Assembly (NCBI GenBank): GCA_007692585.1
Contig: REBU01000033.1
Location: forward strand, 18,794-82,793
Origin: Paracoccaceae bacterium
GTDB lineage: Bacteria; Pseudomonadota; Alphaproteobacteria; Rhodobacterales; Rhodobacteraceae
Direction: 5' to 3'
Length of the DNA: 64,000 bases
Positions 42,987-52,464 of the stretch are shown one piece after another; position 1 is the stretch's first letter; every line of letters starts with the position of its first letter. The translations under genes were made by a program, and so were the position numbers. The notes beneath the pieces are model-generated. The model was not told where the DNA came from, searched no databases, and saw only the letters and a list, made by a program, of their open reading frames with translations.

Positions 42987-44908
42987 GCTGCATGCTCCAG
43001 GGCTAGGCGCAAATCGGCCAGAGTGAAGGGTTTGGGCAGAACGGGGAATTCGGTGCGTGCGGCCATATGCAGCGGGTCAGACGGGGGCAGGGCGGTCATC
43101 AGATGCAACCGCGCCATACCACGCGCGCGGCAAGCGCGGAGCAGATCGAGGCCGGACCCGACGCCTGCAAGGTTGATATCCGACAGGACCAGCGAGAGGC
43201 CCGCTAGATCGAGGAGCGAGAGCGCCTCGTCATGGCTGGCAGCTTCGATCACGGAATGTCCCAGATCACAAAGCATATCGCGCACGCTCTCGCGGATCGT
43301 ATCAGTGTCTTCGACCAGCAACACCAGAACAGGCTCTGTCCCAGGCAGCGCGTCGACATGGCGGAAGGGCAGGCGCAAGGTGACCTCGGCCCCGCCGCTG
43401 GCACGATTTGCCAGCCGCACGCGCCCGCCTGAGAGGGTGATCTGATCATAGACCATCGCCAAACCCAGCCCGGAGCCTGCAGCGCCTTTGGTGGTGAAAA
43501 ACGGGTTCAGCGCTTTGTCCAGCGCTTCGGGGCTGAAGCCGGTCCCGGTATCACTGACAATCAGATCCAGCCATGTGTCACCATAGACCTGCGCGCGCAA
43601 TGTGATCGTGCCGCCAGTGTCTGCCAGCGCGTCGCGTGCATTCAGGATCAGGTTCAGAAGACTGTCCTGCAATATGCCTTGATCAAGGGCAAGAAGCGGC
43701 AACGTCTCGGGCAAGTCGATCAGGAGCGCGACATTCTCGGGCAGGGTTGGTCGCGCCATCTGCTGCAGATCGAGCAAGAGCGCGTGCAGGTCTGTCGGTT
43801 GCGGCCGCAATGCGCGTGTGCCCGAAATGGCGGCGATCCTTTCCAGCAGCACGCCCCCGCGCCGCGCGGCGGCGATGGTTGACTGCACGCTTTGAGCGAC
43901 GTCTTCGGGCAGATCCCCGCGCCGGGCAAGCTGGCCTTGAAGACCCAGGATGATGGTCAGCAAATTGCCGAAATCATGGGCAAGCCCCGAGGAAAGCTGG
44001 GCGGCGAGTTCGCGTTTGCGCGTCTGCGCGAGTGCGGCGCGGGCCTGCGCTTCCTCGGTCACATCCATCGACATGACATAGATGCCGTTGATCGGTCCGT
44101 CATCCATCCGGTCGGGGGTCAGCGCCAACCGGATGCGCCGCCCGCTGTCTTCATGCGTGAATTCATGCACCGAAGCCTGACCTGCAAGCGCGTTTTCCAG
44201 CCATGGCCGGATCGTTGGAAAAACCGTTCCAAGCGCGTCGCGCGCAGGCAGACCCACGATATTCTGCGGCAGGCCGGGAAAAACCGAAGATAGCCGCCGG
44301 TTTGAGAAAGTATAGCGCAGCTCGCAGTCCAGCCGCGCGATATGCGCAGGCATCATCTCGGTCGTCAGGCGGGTGCGGGCTTCCATCTCGGTCAGCTCGC
44401 GCTTGGCCTCTTCCAGCGCAGCATTGGAGGCCGCCAGTTCGCGGTTGGTCTGGGCAAGACGTTCCGCATGGGCAATCAGCGCGCCGGAAAGTTCTTCGGA
44501 ATGGGCCTGCAACAGCCGCTCTTGCAACTTCACTTCGGTGATGTCGGTATAGACCGTCACCCAGCCCCCCTGCGGCAGTGGCGCGCCCTCGACGCTGATC
44601 CAGCGGCCATTGGCACGCTCGCGCTCCATGTAATGCGGAACGAAGGCGCGTGCGGCTTCGACACGGATGCGCACGGCGTCCTCGATATCCTCGACCGCGC
44701 CATATTCGCCGCGCGTGACCAGATAGCGAATCGTGTCCTCGAATTCCGCGCCGGGTTGGGCCAGGCAGTCGGGCAGGTCGAACATGGTCTGATAGCGCCG
44801 ATTGCTGACAGACAGGCGCAGATCGCGGTCAAAGATCGACAGCGCCTGCTGGATCATGTTCAACCCGGCGCTCATCAGCTTGATATGCGTGTCATCCGGC
44901 GAGGGCAT
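42983..44908 (-). CDS. Soluble PAS-domain hybrid histidine kinase
   Basis: A 641-residue cytoplasmic kinase with no membrane segment. PAS 1 (about 12-130, of the PAS_7 kind seen in NahK/ErcS-like kinases), a coiled coil (130-180) and PAS 2 (180-290) precede the catalytic part: H311 in GLAHDFGNLL, N box NLILNARDAL (419-428), G1 DTGTGF (453-458) and G2 GSGLGLAM (478-485). A receiver domain at the C-terminus has phosphoacceptor Asp577 in LVLSDINLAG. Hybrid layout implies transfer through a further His, or that the receiver acts as a phosphate sink. It is divergent from the CoA-ligase/ABC operon, whose substrate it may sense. Confidence 0.92.
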   Translation of the reverse strand: MPSPDDTHIKLMSAGLNMIQQALSIFDRDLRLSVSNRRYQTMFDLPDCLAQPGAEFEDTIRYLVTRGEYGAVEDIEDAVRIRVEAARAFVPHYMERERANGRWISVEGAPLPQGGWVTVYTDITEVKLQERLLQAHSEELSGALIAHAERLAQTNRELAASNAALEEAKRELTEMEARTRLTTEMMPAHIARLDCELRYTFSNRRLSSVFPGLPQNIVGLPARDALGTVFPTIRPWLENALAGQASVHEFTHEDSGRRIRLALTPDRMDDGPINGIYVMSMDVTEEAQARAALAQTRKRELAAQLSSGLAHDFGNLLTIILGLQGQLARRGDLPEDVAQSVQSTIAAARRGGVLLERIAAISGTRALRPQPTDLHALLLDLQQMARPTLPENVALLIDLPETLPLLALDQGILQDSLLNLILNARDALADTGGTITLRAQVYGDTWLDLIVSDTGTGFSPEALDKALNPFFTTKGAAGSGLGLAMVYDQITLSGGRVRLANRASGGAEVTLRLPFRHVDALPGTEPVLVLLVEDTDTIRESVRDMLCDLGHSVIEAASHDEALSLLDLAGLSLVLSDINLAGVGSGLDLLRACRARGMARLHLMTALPPSDPLHMAARTEFPVLPKPFTLADLRLALEHAA

Positions 44909-44988
44909 CGCGCGCTCCTGTAAGTTCGGTCGCGATGCTAGCGGGATGTGTGCCGCGCGGAAAGAGCGGAAAATCCCCGGTTACAATT

Positions 44989-45023
44989 CGCAAGAATTGC
45001 GTAAACTTGACGCAAGAATCGCG
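44989..45023. promoter_or_regulatory. Direct repeat in the divergent kinase/CoA-ligase promoter region
   Basis: CGCAAGAATTGCG (44989-45001) and CGCAAGAATCGCG (45011-45023) match at 12 of 13 positions and start 22 bp apart, two DNA turns. The inner halves also form an inverted repeat TTGCGT-N7-ACGCAA. This is the layout expected of an operator bound by a dimer or tandem winged-helix protein; the OmpR-type regulator encoded alongside is the obvious candidate. Confidence 0.55.
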
Positions 45024-45103
45024 CTGCCTACTGCGCAACAGGGAGTTCGGGCTGCGCGCGGGGAGGCGCGCCGCTCATCACCAACACATGAGGGAGGAGC
45101 CCC

Positions 45104-47083
45104 GTGACAGCCACGGTTGATGCCGACGCCGCATTGGCAGAGTTGCGTTCCGTTCCTGCGCTGCTCGCGCGCAACGCGAAGCGCTATGGAATGCAGACCG
45201 CTTATCGCGAAAAGGAATTCGGTATCTGGCAAAGCTGGACCTGGGCCGAGACTCAGGCCGAGGTTCGCGCCATGGCGCTGGGGTTTCTGGTCCTTGGCAT
45301 GCGCGAGGGCGATTTCGTCGCGATCATCGGCCGTAACCGACCGGCGCTCTATTGGGCGATGGTTGCGGCGCAATCGGTGGGCGCGATCCCTGTGCCGCTT
45401 TATCAGGACGCAGTGGCCGAAGAGATGGCCTATGTGCTCGACCACTGCGGTGCGCGTTTCGTCGTCTGCGGCGATCAGGAGCAGGTCGATAAGGTGCTGG
45501 AAGTCCGCGCGACGGTCCCCTGCATTGAAGAAATCACCTATCTCGACAAGCGTGGGATGCGCAAATACGACCACAGCCATATGAACTGGCTGGATGATGT
45601 GATGCGCGAGGGGCGCGCGGCGGAGACGCGGCTCGGCGCGGAGCTGGACCAGCGCATGGCTCGGCTGACGCTCGATCACACCTGTGTCATGCTCTACACG
45701 TCCGGCACGACCGGCAAGCCCAAGGGCGTGGTCCTGAGCAATCGCAACATCATCGTGACCTCAAGGAATTCCTCCGAATTCGACAATCTGCGCCCCGGTG
45801 ACGAGATTCTGGCCTATCTGCCCATGGCTTGGGTCGGGGATTTCATTTTCGCGATTGGTCAGGCCTATTGGACGGGCTTTTGCGTCAACTGCCCGGAATC
45901 CGCGCAAACCATGTTGACCGACCTGCGTGAGATCGGTCCGACCTATTATTTCGCGCCCCCCCGGATCTTCGAGACGATGCTGACGACAGTGATGATCCGG
46001 ATGGAGGACGCGTCCCCGCTGAAGCGGAAGTTGTTTCATTATTTCATGGGCTTCGCGCGCGATGTCGGACCGAAGCTACTGGACGGAAAGCCTGTGGGCA
46101 TGGGCGCTCGGCTGAAATACGGCTTGGGCAATCTGCTGGTCTATGGCCCGTTGAAAGACACGCTCGGGCTGCGCCGCATTCGCGTCGCCTATACGGCGGG
46201 CGAGGCGATCGGACCAGAGATTTTCGATTTCTACCGCTCGCTCGGGATCAACCTGAAGCAGCTTTACGGCCAGACGGAGGCAGGTGTGTTCATCACGCAG
46301 CAGCCCGATGGCGAAGTGCGCTCGGATACGGTAGGCGTGCCGTCGCCGGGGGTTGAAGTGCGGATCGCCGAGAGCGGTGAGGTCTTCTACCGTTCGCCCG
46401 GCACATTCGTTGAATATTACAAGAACGCCGAAAGCACGGCCTCGACCAAGGATGCGGAAGGCTGGGTGGCGACGGGCGATGCCGGATTCTTCGAGGAGGC
46501 GACCGGCCATCTGCGCATCATCGACCGCGCCAAGGATGTCGGCAAAATGGCCGATGGCGGCATGTTCGCGCCCAAATATGTCGAGAACAAGCTGAAATTC
46601 TTCCCCAATATCCTTGAGGCGGTGGTGTTTGGCAACAATCGCGACCGCTGCGTGGCCTTCATCAATATCGACCTTGGCGCCGTCGGCTCTTGGGCCGAGC
46701 GCAACAATATCGCCTATTCCAGCTATCAGGAACTGGCTGGCCTGAAGCCAGTGCTGGACACGATCCAGTCCCATGTCGAACAGGTCAATGAAAGCGTGGC
46801 GCAGGACAAGATGCTGTCGGGCTGCCAGATCCACCGCTTTCTGGTGCTCCACAAAGAGCTTGACGCCGATGACGGTGAGATGACCCGTACCCGCAAAGTG
46901 CGCCGCCGTATTGTCGAGGAGAAATTCGCCGATCTGATCGATGCGCTCTATGGCGGCAAAGATCAGATCTACACTGAGACTGAAGTGACCTATGAGGATG
47001 GACGCAAGGGCAAGCTGAAGGCGACGCTTGAAATCCGGGATGCGCGCGTTTTCGGCGCGCCTGTGATGATGGCCGCACAATGA
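45104..47083 (+). CDS. AMP-dependent acyl-CoA synthetase (long-chain type)
   Basis: A 659-residue adenylate-forming enzyme. The AMP-binding motif TSGTTGKPKG is near residue 200, the YGQTEAG motif near 390 and the C-terminal GDAGFFEEATGHLRIIDRAKD hinge near 465; residues after 600 are an extra C-terminal domain shared with FadD15-like long-chain acyl-CoA ligases. It activates a carboxylic acid to its CoA thioester. GTG 45104 follows GGAGG with good spacing. It is the first gene of the operon that encodes a HAAT-family ABC importer and a second CoA ligase, so it probably activates what the transporter brings in. Confidence 0.9.
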   Translation: MTATVDADAALAELRSVPALLARNAKRYGMQTAYREKEFGIWQSWTWAETQAEVRAMALGFLVLGMREGDFVAIIGRNRPALYWAMVAAQSVGAIPVPLYQDAVAEEMAYVLDHCGARFVVCGDQEQVDKVLEVRATVPCIEEITYLDKRGMRKYDHSHMNWLDDVMREGRAAETRLGAELDQRMARLTLDHTCVMLYTSGTTGKPKGVVLSNRNIIVTSRNSSEFDNLRPGDEILAYLPMAWVGDFIFAIGQAYWTGFCVNCPESAQTMLTDLREIGPTYYFAPPRIFETMLTTVMIRMEDASPLKRKLFHYFMGFARDVGPKLLDGKPVGMGARLKYGLGNLLVYGPLKDTLGLRRIRVAYTAGEAIGPEIFDFYRSLGINLKQLYGQTEAGVFITQQPDGEVRSDTVGVPSPGVEVRIAESGEVFYRSPGTFVEYYKNAESTASTKDAEGWVATGDAGFFEEATGHLRIIDRAKDVGKMADGGMFAPKYVENKLKFFPNILEAVVFGNNRDRCVAFINIDLGAVGSWAERNNIAYSSYQELAGLKPVLDTIQSHVEQVNESVAQDKMLSGCQIHRFLVLHKELDADDGEMTRTRKVRRRIVEEKFADLIDALYGGKDQIYTETEVTYEDGRKGKLKATLEIRDARVFGAPVMMAAQ

Positions 47084-47196
47084 AACATTGGCGAGACAGC
47101 GCAACGCCCGGTTGCGGTTGCGAAGCCGCTGCCGTGGCGTCATTCTCTGCGCTACTGCCAGTTCGGGGCAGTGATGCCGCTAGAACAGGACGCCCA

Positions 47197-48126
47197 ATGA
47201 AAAATTCCCGCGCCGCCGGTCTGATATGCCCTGATTGTCATGCCTCTCTCGACAGCCCGGAACGTTGCATCGCCTGTGGTCTGGAATTTCCGCTGCACGG
47301 CACCATTCGGAAGGTCATGGCGCAGCGCCCGCGCTCCGTGACAGTAGACTATCACCCCACGGACCCGATCCTGCCGCCCGATGATGTGATGCGCTTTCCG
47401 GCGCGGTCCGGGCAACAACGCGGCGCGGTCTATCACCTCGATCTGGCCCATGCCGAGGTTCTGATGGCCTTGCCAAAGGGCAGTCGCATCCTGGAAGTCG
47501 GCTGCGGCGGTGGACAGATGCGCGCCTGGGCGCAGGCTCAGGGGCTGGACTATGTTGGCATCGATGTCGCGAGTGACCGCGTGCATGACTGGCTGCGCGA
47601 ACATGGCGGGCCTGACTTCTATGCCGATGCCCATGCGTTGCCTTTCGCAGACGCGCAATTCGACGCGGTCTATGCAGCCGCGGTCTGGGAACATCTGGCC
47701 GTGCCGGCACTTGCAACACAGGAAGCGCTGCGCGTCCTGAAGCCAGGTGGCGTGATGCTTGGCTCAATGTCGTTTCTGGAGCCGTGGCACGATGCCAGCC
47801 AGATGCATATGACACCCTCCGGGATTGACCGGATGCTGCGGCTTGCAGGTTTCTCGCCGCGTCTCATCTGGCCGGAGATACGCTGGTCGGGTTTCCGCGC
47901 AATCATGGAGATGGGCAACAAGGCGACACGCGCATTGCGCGCGCTGAGCTGGCTGGCCTATGGGGCCTATCTCGCGCCGAAAGTGGCGCAACATCTGCTG
48001 CGCGCGCGCCGCTGGCCGCGCTGGGATGATCTTTATCATCCCGTCGCCACTATCGCGGGGGCCATCGCCTGGATTGCCGACAAACCTGGCCCTGCCACTG
48101 CCGCGCCCCTTCAGGGAGGAGAATAA
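47197..48126 (+). CDS. SAM-dependent methyltransferase with N-terminal zinc ribbon
   Basis: A 309-residue protein. Residues about 9-30 carry two CxxC pairs (CPDC and CIAC), a small zinc ribbon. The class I methyltransferase domain follows: motif I LEVGCGGGQMRAW, acidic YVGIDVASDRV, then DAQFDAVYAAAVWEHLAVP and VLKPGGVMLGSMS. Start is uncertain: ATG 47197 has AGGA seven bases upstream and starts just before the ribbon, while ATG 47080 overlaps the previous stop (ATGA) but adds a low-quality 39-residue leader. It sits between a CoA ligase and ABC transporter genes, an odd place for a methyltransferase. Target unknown. Confidence 0.85.
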   Translation: MKNSRAAGLICPDCHASLDSPERCIACGLEFPLHGTIRKVMAQRPRSVTVDYHPTDPILPPDDVMRFPARSGQQRGAVYHLDLAHAEVLMALPKGSRILEVGCGGGQMRAWAQAQGLDYVGIDVASDRVHDWLREHGGPDFYADAHALPFADAQFDAVYAAAVWEHLAVPALATQEALRVLKPGGVMLGSMSFLEPWHDASQMHMTPSGIDRMLRLAGFSPRLIWPEIRWSGFRAIMEMGNKATRALRALSWLAYGAYLAPKVAQHLLRARRWPRWDDLYHPVATIAGAIAWIADKPGPATAAPLQGGE

Positions 48127-48130
48127 CGCA

Positions 48131-48964
48131 ATGCTCGACACACAGGCTGCATCCGGAGAGGATGGGTATATTACGCCAGACGGTCGCAAGATCGGTGGCG
48201 TGGCGATGGAGATGCGAAACATCACGCTGCGTTTTGGTGGCGTTGTGGCGATCAAGGATATCAGTTTCGATATTCGCTGGGGCGAGATCCGCGCGATCAT
48301 CGGGCCGAACGGAGCGGGCAAGTCCTCGATGCTGAATGTGATTTCCGGTTTCTATCACCCGCAGGAAGGCGAGGTGATCTACAAGGGATTCCGCCGCCCG
48401 AAGATGCGCCCCTATCAGGTCGCGCGGACGGGCATCGCGCGGACCTTTCAGAACATTGCGCTGTTTGAGGGCATGTCGGTGCTTGACAACATCATGACCG
48501 GCCGCCTGCATCACATGAAGGCCAATCTCTTTCAGCAGGCGCTGTGGTGGGGCAAGGCGAGCCGCGAAGAAGACGAGAACCGCGCGCAGGTCGAAAAGAT
48601 CATCGACTTTCTGGAGATCCAGCACATCCGCAAGACCCCGGTGGCGCGGCTGCCTTACGGGCTGAAAAAGCGTGTGGAACTTGCCCGCGCGCTCGCGGCC
48701 GAGCCGTCGATCCTGCTTCTTGATGAGCCGATGGCGGGCATGAATGTCGAGGAGAAGGAGGACATGTGCCGCTTCATCCTCGACGTTAATGATGAATTCG
48801 GCACGACAACTGTGCTGATCGAGCACGATATGGGCGTTGTCATGGACCTGTCGGATCGTGTGGTGGTCATGGATTACGGCAAGAAGATCGGCGACGGCAC
48901 GCCCGATGACGTGCGCAACGATGAAGAGGTCATCAAGGCCTATCTGGGGGTGGCCCATGAGTGA
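48131..48964 (+). CDS. HAAT-family ABC transporter ATP-binding protein (LivG type)
   Basis: A 277-residue ATPase. Walker A GPNGAGKSS, Q-loop RTFQNIALFEGMS, signature-like LPYGLKKRVELARAL (the usual LSGGQ is degenerate here), Walker B LLLDEPMAGMN and the switch His in LIEHDM. The second half, with the C-terminal VIKAYLG, is typical of LivG-like subunits. ATG 48131 follows GGGAGGAG, and the longer in-frame leader is rejected. It pairs with the LivF-type ATPase at 52465 and drives the permeases encoded directly downstream. Confidence 0.93.
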   Translation: MLDTQAASGEDGYITPDGRKIGGVAMEMRNITLRFGGVVAIKDISFDIRWGEIRAIIGPNGAGKSSMLNVISGFYHPQEGEVIYKGFRRPKMRPYQVARTGIARTFQNIALFEGMSVLDNIMTGRLHHMKANLFQQALWWGKASREEDENRAQVEKIIDFLEIQHIRKTPVARLPYGLKKRVELARALAAEPSILLLDEPMAGMNVEEKEDMCRFILDVNDEFGTTTVLIEHDMGVVMDLSDRVVVMDYGKKIGDGTPDDVRNDEEVIKAYLGVAHE

Positions 48965-48990
48965 TGTGATCGACAGACAGGGGGCGAGAC

Positions 48991-49977
48991 ATGCCTGATA
49001 CGCTGCTTTTTGCGATGGAGGCCACGCTGAATGGCCTGACGGCGGGCGTGATGTATGCGCTGGTGGCGCTCGGCTTCGTGCTGATTTTCAAGGCCAGCGG
49101 CATTTTCAACTTCGCCCAAGGCGTGATGGCGCTGTTTGCCGCGCTGACGCTCGTGGGGCTGCAATCGGGCCAGATCCCCTTCTCGCATCTGATCAATGCC
49201 GCCTTCGGCACGCGCGTCCACCATTTCGGCTGGAACATGCCGACTTTTCTGGCAATCCCGGCGACCGTGCTGGTGATGATCGGGCTTGCAGTGCTGGTCG
49301 AGCGCTTCATCCTCAAGCATCTGGTCAATCAGGAACCCATCATCCTGTTCATGGCGACCATCGGTCTGGCCTATTTCCTTGAAGGGGTTGGCGACATCAT
49401 GTGGGGCGCCGAGGTGAAGGCGCTGGATGTCGGTCTGCCCAAGGGCATGTCCGACACAGTGGATACGCTGACCTATAACTGGTTCGGCTATGGCTTCTAT
49501 ATCGACCGGTTGGAGCTTTGGGCGGCGGGAATTGCTGCAATTCTCGTGGCATCGCTGACGGTCTTCTCGCAATACACGAAGCAGGGGCGTGCTCTTCGCG
49601 CTGTTGCCGACGACCATCAGGCGGCGCTGTCGGTGGGTATTTCGCTGCGCTTCATCTGGGTGCTGACCTGGTCCATCGCAGGTATCGTGGCTCTGGTCGC
49701 GGGTATCATGTGGGGGTCGAAATCGGGTGTGCAATTCTCGCTCTCGTTGATAGCGCTGAAAGCGCTGCCGGTGCTGATCCTGGGGGGGTTCACCTCGATC
49801 CCCGGCGCGATTGTTGGCGGGCTGATCATTGGTGTGGGCGAAAAGCTCTTTGACTTCTTCATGAGCCCGATCATCGGGGGCGCAACCGAGAATTGGTTTG
49901 CCTATATGCTGGCGCTCGTCTTCCTGCTGTTCCGACCGCAAGGGTTGTTCGGCGAACGTATCATCGAAAGGGTGTGA
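48991..49977 (+). CDS. HAAT-family ABC transporter permease (LivH type)
   Basis: A 328-residue inner-membrane protein with about eight hydrophobic segments. The opening LNGLTAGVMYALVALGFVLI and the FNFAQGVMALFAALT motif are the standard LivH start; the end has ALPVLILGGFTSIPGAIVGGLIIGVGEKL. Slightly longer than E. coli LivH because of a periplasmic loop (HLINAAFGTRVHHFGWN). ATG 48991 follows GGGGGCGAG. Part of the contiguous ABC operon; the next permease begins four bases after the stop. Confidence 0.94.
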   Translation: MPDTLLFAMEATLNGLTAGVMYALVALGFVLIFKASGIFNFAQGVMALFAALTLVGLQSGQIPFSHLINAAFGTRVHHFGWNMPTFLAIPATVLVMIGLAVLVERFILKHLVNQEPIILFMATIGLAYFLEGVGDIMWGAEVKALDVGLPKGMSDTVDTLTYNWFGYGFYIDRLELWAAGIAAILVASLTVFSQYTKQGRALRAVADDHQAALSVGISLRFIWVLTWSIAGIVALVAGIMWGSKSGVQFSLSLIALKALPVLILGGFTSIPGAIVGGLIIGVGEKLFDFFMSPIIGGATENWFAYMLALVFLLFRPQGLFGERIIERV

Positions 49978-49981
49978 GATC

Positions 49982-51058
49982 ATGCTGTATCGTGAAGCAG
50001 GCGATTTCAAGACGAGCTATGTCGCCGACAGCCAGACCTTTCCGATCAAGTTCGACAGGGTAGGCTATTACGTCTTGCTGGGGTTCGCCTTTCTGGTGAT
50101 GCCGTTGATCATCAACGACTACTGGGCCAATTCCATCGTCGTGCCCTTTCTGATCTATACGATCGCCGCATTAGGGCTGAATATCCTGATTGGCTATTGC
50201 GGCCAGTTGTCGCTCGGCACGGGGGCTTTCATGGCCGTGGGGGCCTATGGCAGCTACAAGCTGATGACCGCGTTCCCGGAGCTGAATATCGTCTTCGTGA
50301 TCATCATTGCAGGGTTCATCACGGCGGGTGTAGGCGTGCTGTTCGGCTTGCCAAGCCTGCGCATCAAGGGCTTCTATCTGGCCGTGGCAACACTGGCGGC
50401 ACAATTTTTCCTGATCTGGCTCTTTACGCGCACTGCATGGTTCTACAATTATTCGCCAACGGGCATGATCTCGGCGCCGCAGCGCGAAGTGTTTGGCTTT
50501 GCCGTGACAGGTCCGCGCGCATCGGCTGTGTCGATGTATATGATCTGCCTGTGTTTTCTGGTGATCAGCGCCTGGCTTGCGCGCAATCTGACGCGCGGCA
50601 GTCTGGGGCGGCAATGGATGGCCATTCGCGATATGGATATTGCAGCCGAGATCATCGGGGTGAACCCGCTGATGGCCAAGCTCACGGCCTTCGCTGTGTC
50701 GAGTTTCTTCATCGGCATCTCGGGGGCGCTGTTGTTCGCGGTCTATCTGGGCGCGGCAGAGGCAGGCGAGGCCTTCGGGATCGACAAGTCCTTCCTCGTG
50801 CTGTTCATGGTCATCATTGGCGGGCTCGGGTCGATTTTCGGGGCTTTCGCGGGCGCATTTTTCCTGATCGTGGGGCCGGTGCTGCTGAAGCTCTTGCTGG
50901 TCAACGGCCTCGGCTGGCCCACTGATCTGGCCGCGCATCTGGAGATCATGATCATCGGTGCGCTGATCCTTGTCTTCCTGATCCTGGAGCCGCATGGCAT
51001 CGCCGCGCTCTGGCGCACGATCAAGGAGAAACTGCGACTATGGCCCTTCCCTTATTAA
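49982..51058 (+). CDS. HAAT-family ABC transporter permease (LivM type)
   Basis: A 358-residue inner-membrane protein with about ten hydrophobic segments. GYCGQLSLGTGAFMAVGAYG and LRIKGFYLAVATLAAQFF are hallmarks of LivM proteins, followed by GRQWMAIRDMDIAAEIIGVN. The N-terminal 20 residues (LYREAGDFKTSYVADSQTF) are a cytoplasmic extension often seen when LivM-type genes are linked to CoA-ligase genes. ATG 49982 starts four bases after the LivH-type stop. With LivH it forms the transmembrane path of the importer. Confidence 0.94.
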   Translation: MLYREAGDFKTSYVADSQTFPIKFDRVGYYVLLGFAFLVMPLIINDYWANSIVVPFLIYTIAALGLNILIGYCGQLSLGTGAFMAVGAYGSYKLMTAFPELNIVFVIIIAGFITAGVGVLFGLPSLRIKGFYLAVATLAAQFFLIWLFTRTAWFYNYSPTGMISAPQREVFGFAVTGPRASAVSMYMICLCFLVISAWLARNLTRGSLGRQWMAIRDMDIAAEIIGVNPLMAKLTAFAVSSFFIGISGALLFAVYLGAAEAGEAFGIDKSFLVLFMVIIGGLGSIFGAFAGAFFLIVGPVLLKLLLVNGLGWPTDLAAHLEIMIIGALILVFLILEPHGIAALWRTIKEKLRLWPFPY

Positions 51059-51106
51059 CGGCGCAGGTGCCTTGAAGATTGTCATCCATATGGGAGGAGA
51101 ACCAAA

Positions 51107-52399
51107 ATGAAGATGACCCGACTGGCCGCGACACTTGCGGCAACCATGATCGCGGCAGGGCCGGCGCTGGCCGATACGCTGCATTTCCCGAACCTCAGCT
51201 ATCGCACCGGGCCTTTCGCGGCCGGGGGTATCGCTTTCGCTGATGGCTATGCCGATTACTTCACGCTGATCAACGAGCGTGATGGCGGCATCGGGGGCGT
51301 CCCCATCCGCTACAGCGAATGTGAGACGGCCTATAACACGGAGCGCGGGGTCGAATGTTACCAGTCGATCCGCAACGACAGCCCACTGGTGCTGCAACCG
51401 CTCTCGACGGGGATCACCTATCAGCTGATCCCGCGCACGATGGAAGATGGCATCCCCATGCATACCATGGGCTACGGGCGCACGTCGGCGCTCAATGGTG
51501 AGGTGTTTAACTGGACCTTCAACTACCCGGCCAATTACTGGGACGGGGCAAGTGTGATCATCAACTACCTGCTCAGCGAGAATGACAATTCGCTGGAGGG
51601 CAAGAAGATCGCGCTGCTCTACCACAACTCGGCCTATGGGCGCGAACCAATCCCGACGCTGACGACCCTTTCGGAGCGCTATGGCTTCGAGCTTGTGACC
51701 ATCGGCGTGGACAGCCCCGGTCAGGAGCAGGGCAGCCAGTGGCTGCAGATCCGGCGCGAGCGCCCGGATTATGTGGTGATGTGGGGCTGGGGGGTGATGA
51801 ATCCCACCGCGATTCAGGAAGCTGCGAATATTCGCTTCCCGATGGAAAACTTCATCGGTGTGTGGTGGTCGGGGTCACAGCAGGATGTGCGCCCGGTGGG
51901 GGCGGCGGCCCACGGCTACAAGGCGCTCGCGATGCATGGGACGGGCACCGATTACCCGATCTATGAAGATCTGCGCCGCTATGTGATCGAGCCGGGCAAG
52001 TTTGCCGGGACGGGCGATGAGGTGGGCTCCGTGCTCTATTCGCGCGGGATGTATGCGGCGATGCTGGCGGTGGAAGCTGCGAAGAAGGCGCAGGAAATCC
52101 ACGGTGTTGCGGTGATCACGCCTGCGATGATGCGCGACGGTATGGCCAATCTGGAGATCACCGAGGAGCTGATGGCAGAGCTTGGCCTGCCCGATTTCGG
52201 CCCCGCTTTCTCGGTATCGTGTCAGAACCACGGCGGCTCTGGTGCTGCGATGATCCAGCAGTGGGACGCCAATGCAAATGAATGGAACCTGATCACGGAC
52301 TGGATCGAACCAGATCGCGAACTGATCATGCAGATGGCTATGGAAGACAGCCTGTCCTTCGCTACGGAAAACAACATGACGCCTGCCTGCCTCAACTGA
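51107..52399 (+). CDS. HAAT-family ABC transporter substrate-binding protein
   Basis: A 430-residue periplasmic protein. Signal peptide (LAATLAATMIAAGPALAD, cleavage after ALA), then the Peripla_BP_6 fold: LSYRTGPFAAGGIAFADGYA in place of the usual S-TG-A ligand loop, IRYSECETAYNTERGVECYQ, and KKIALLYHNSAYGREP. The Trp/Tyr-rich stretch FNWTFNYPANYWDG and MWGWGVMNPTA suggest a ligand other than leucine, possibly an aromatic or aliphatic acid given the two flanking CoA ligases; this is inference. GGGAGGAG lies before ATG 51107. A strong hairpin follows the stop. Confidence 0.92.
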   Translation: MKMTRLAATLAATMIAAGPALADTLHFPNLSYRTGPFAAGGIAFADGYADYFTLINERDGGIGGVPIRYSECETAYNTERGVECYQSIRNDSPLVLQPLSTGITYQLIPRTMEDGIPMHTMGYGRTSALNGEVFNWTFNYPANYWDGASVIINYLLSENDNSLEGKKIALLYHNSAYGREPIPTLTTLSERYGFELVTIGVDSPGQEQGSQWLQIRRERPDYVVMWGWGVMNPTAIQEAANIRFPMENFIGVWWSGSQQDVRPVGAAAHGYKALAMHGTGTDYPIYEDLRRYVIEPGKFAGTGDEVGSVLYSRGMYAAMLAVEAAKKAQEIHGVAVITPAMMRDGMANLEITEELMAELGLPDFGPAFSVSCQNHGGSGAAMIQQWDANANEWNLITDWIEPDRELIMQMAMEDSLSFATENNMTPACLN

Positions 52400-52406
52400 C
52401 CCTCTG

Positions 52407-52433
52407 TCGGTCCCGGAATGTTTCCGGGGCCGA
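52407..52433 (+). terminator. Hairpin between the binding-protein and ATPase genes
   Basis: Arms 52407-52418 and 52422-52433 pair over 12 bases with one G-U around a TGT loop. It starts eight bases after the substrate-binding gene stop and has no U-run, so it more likely slows 3' decay or partly terminates, letting the binding protein be made in excess over the later genes. Confidence 0.6.
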
Positions 52434-52464
52434 TTCCCTGGCCCGAGAGCGAAAGTCTGATGCG

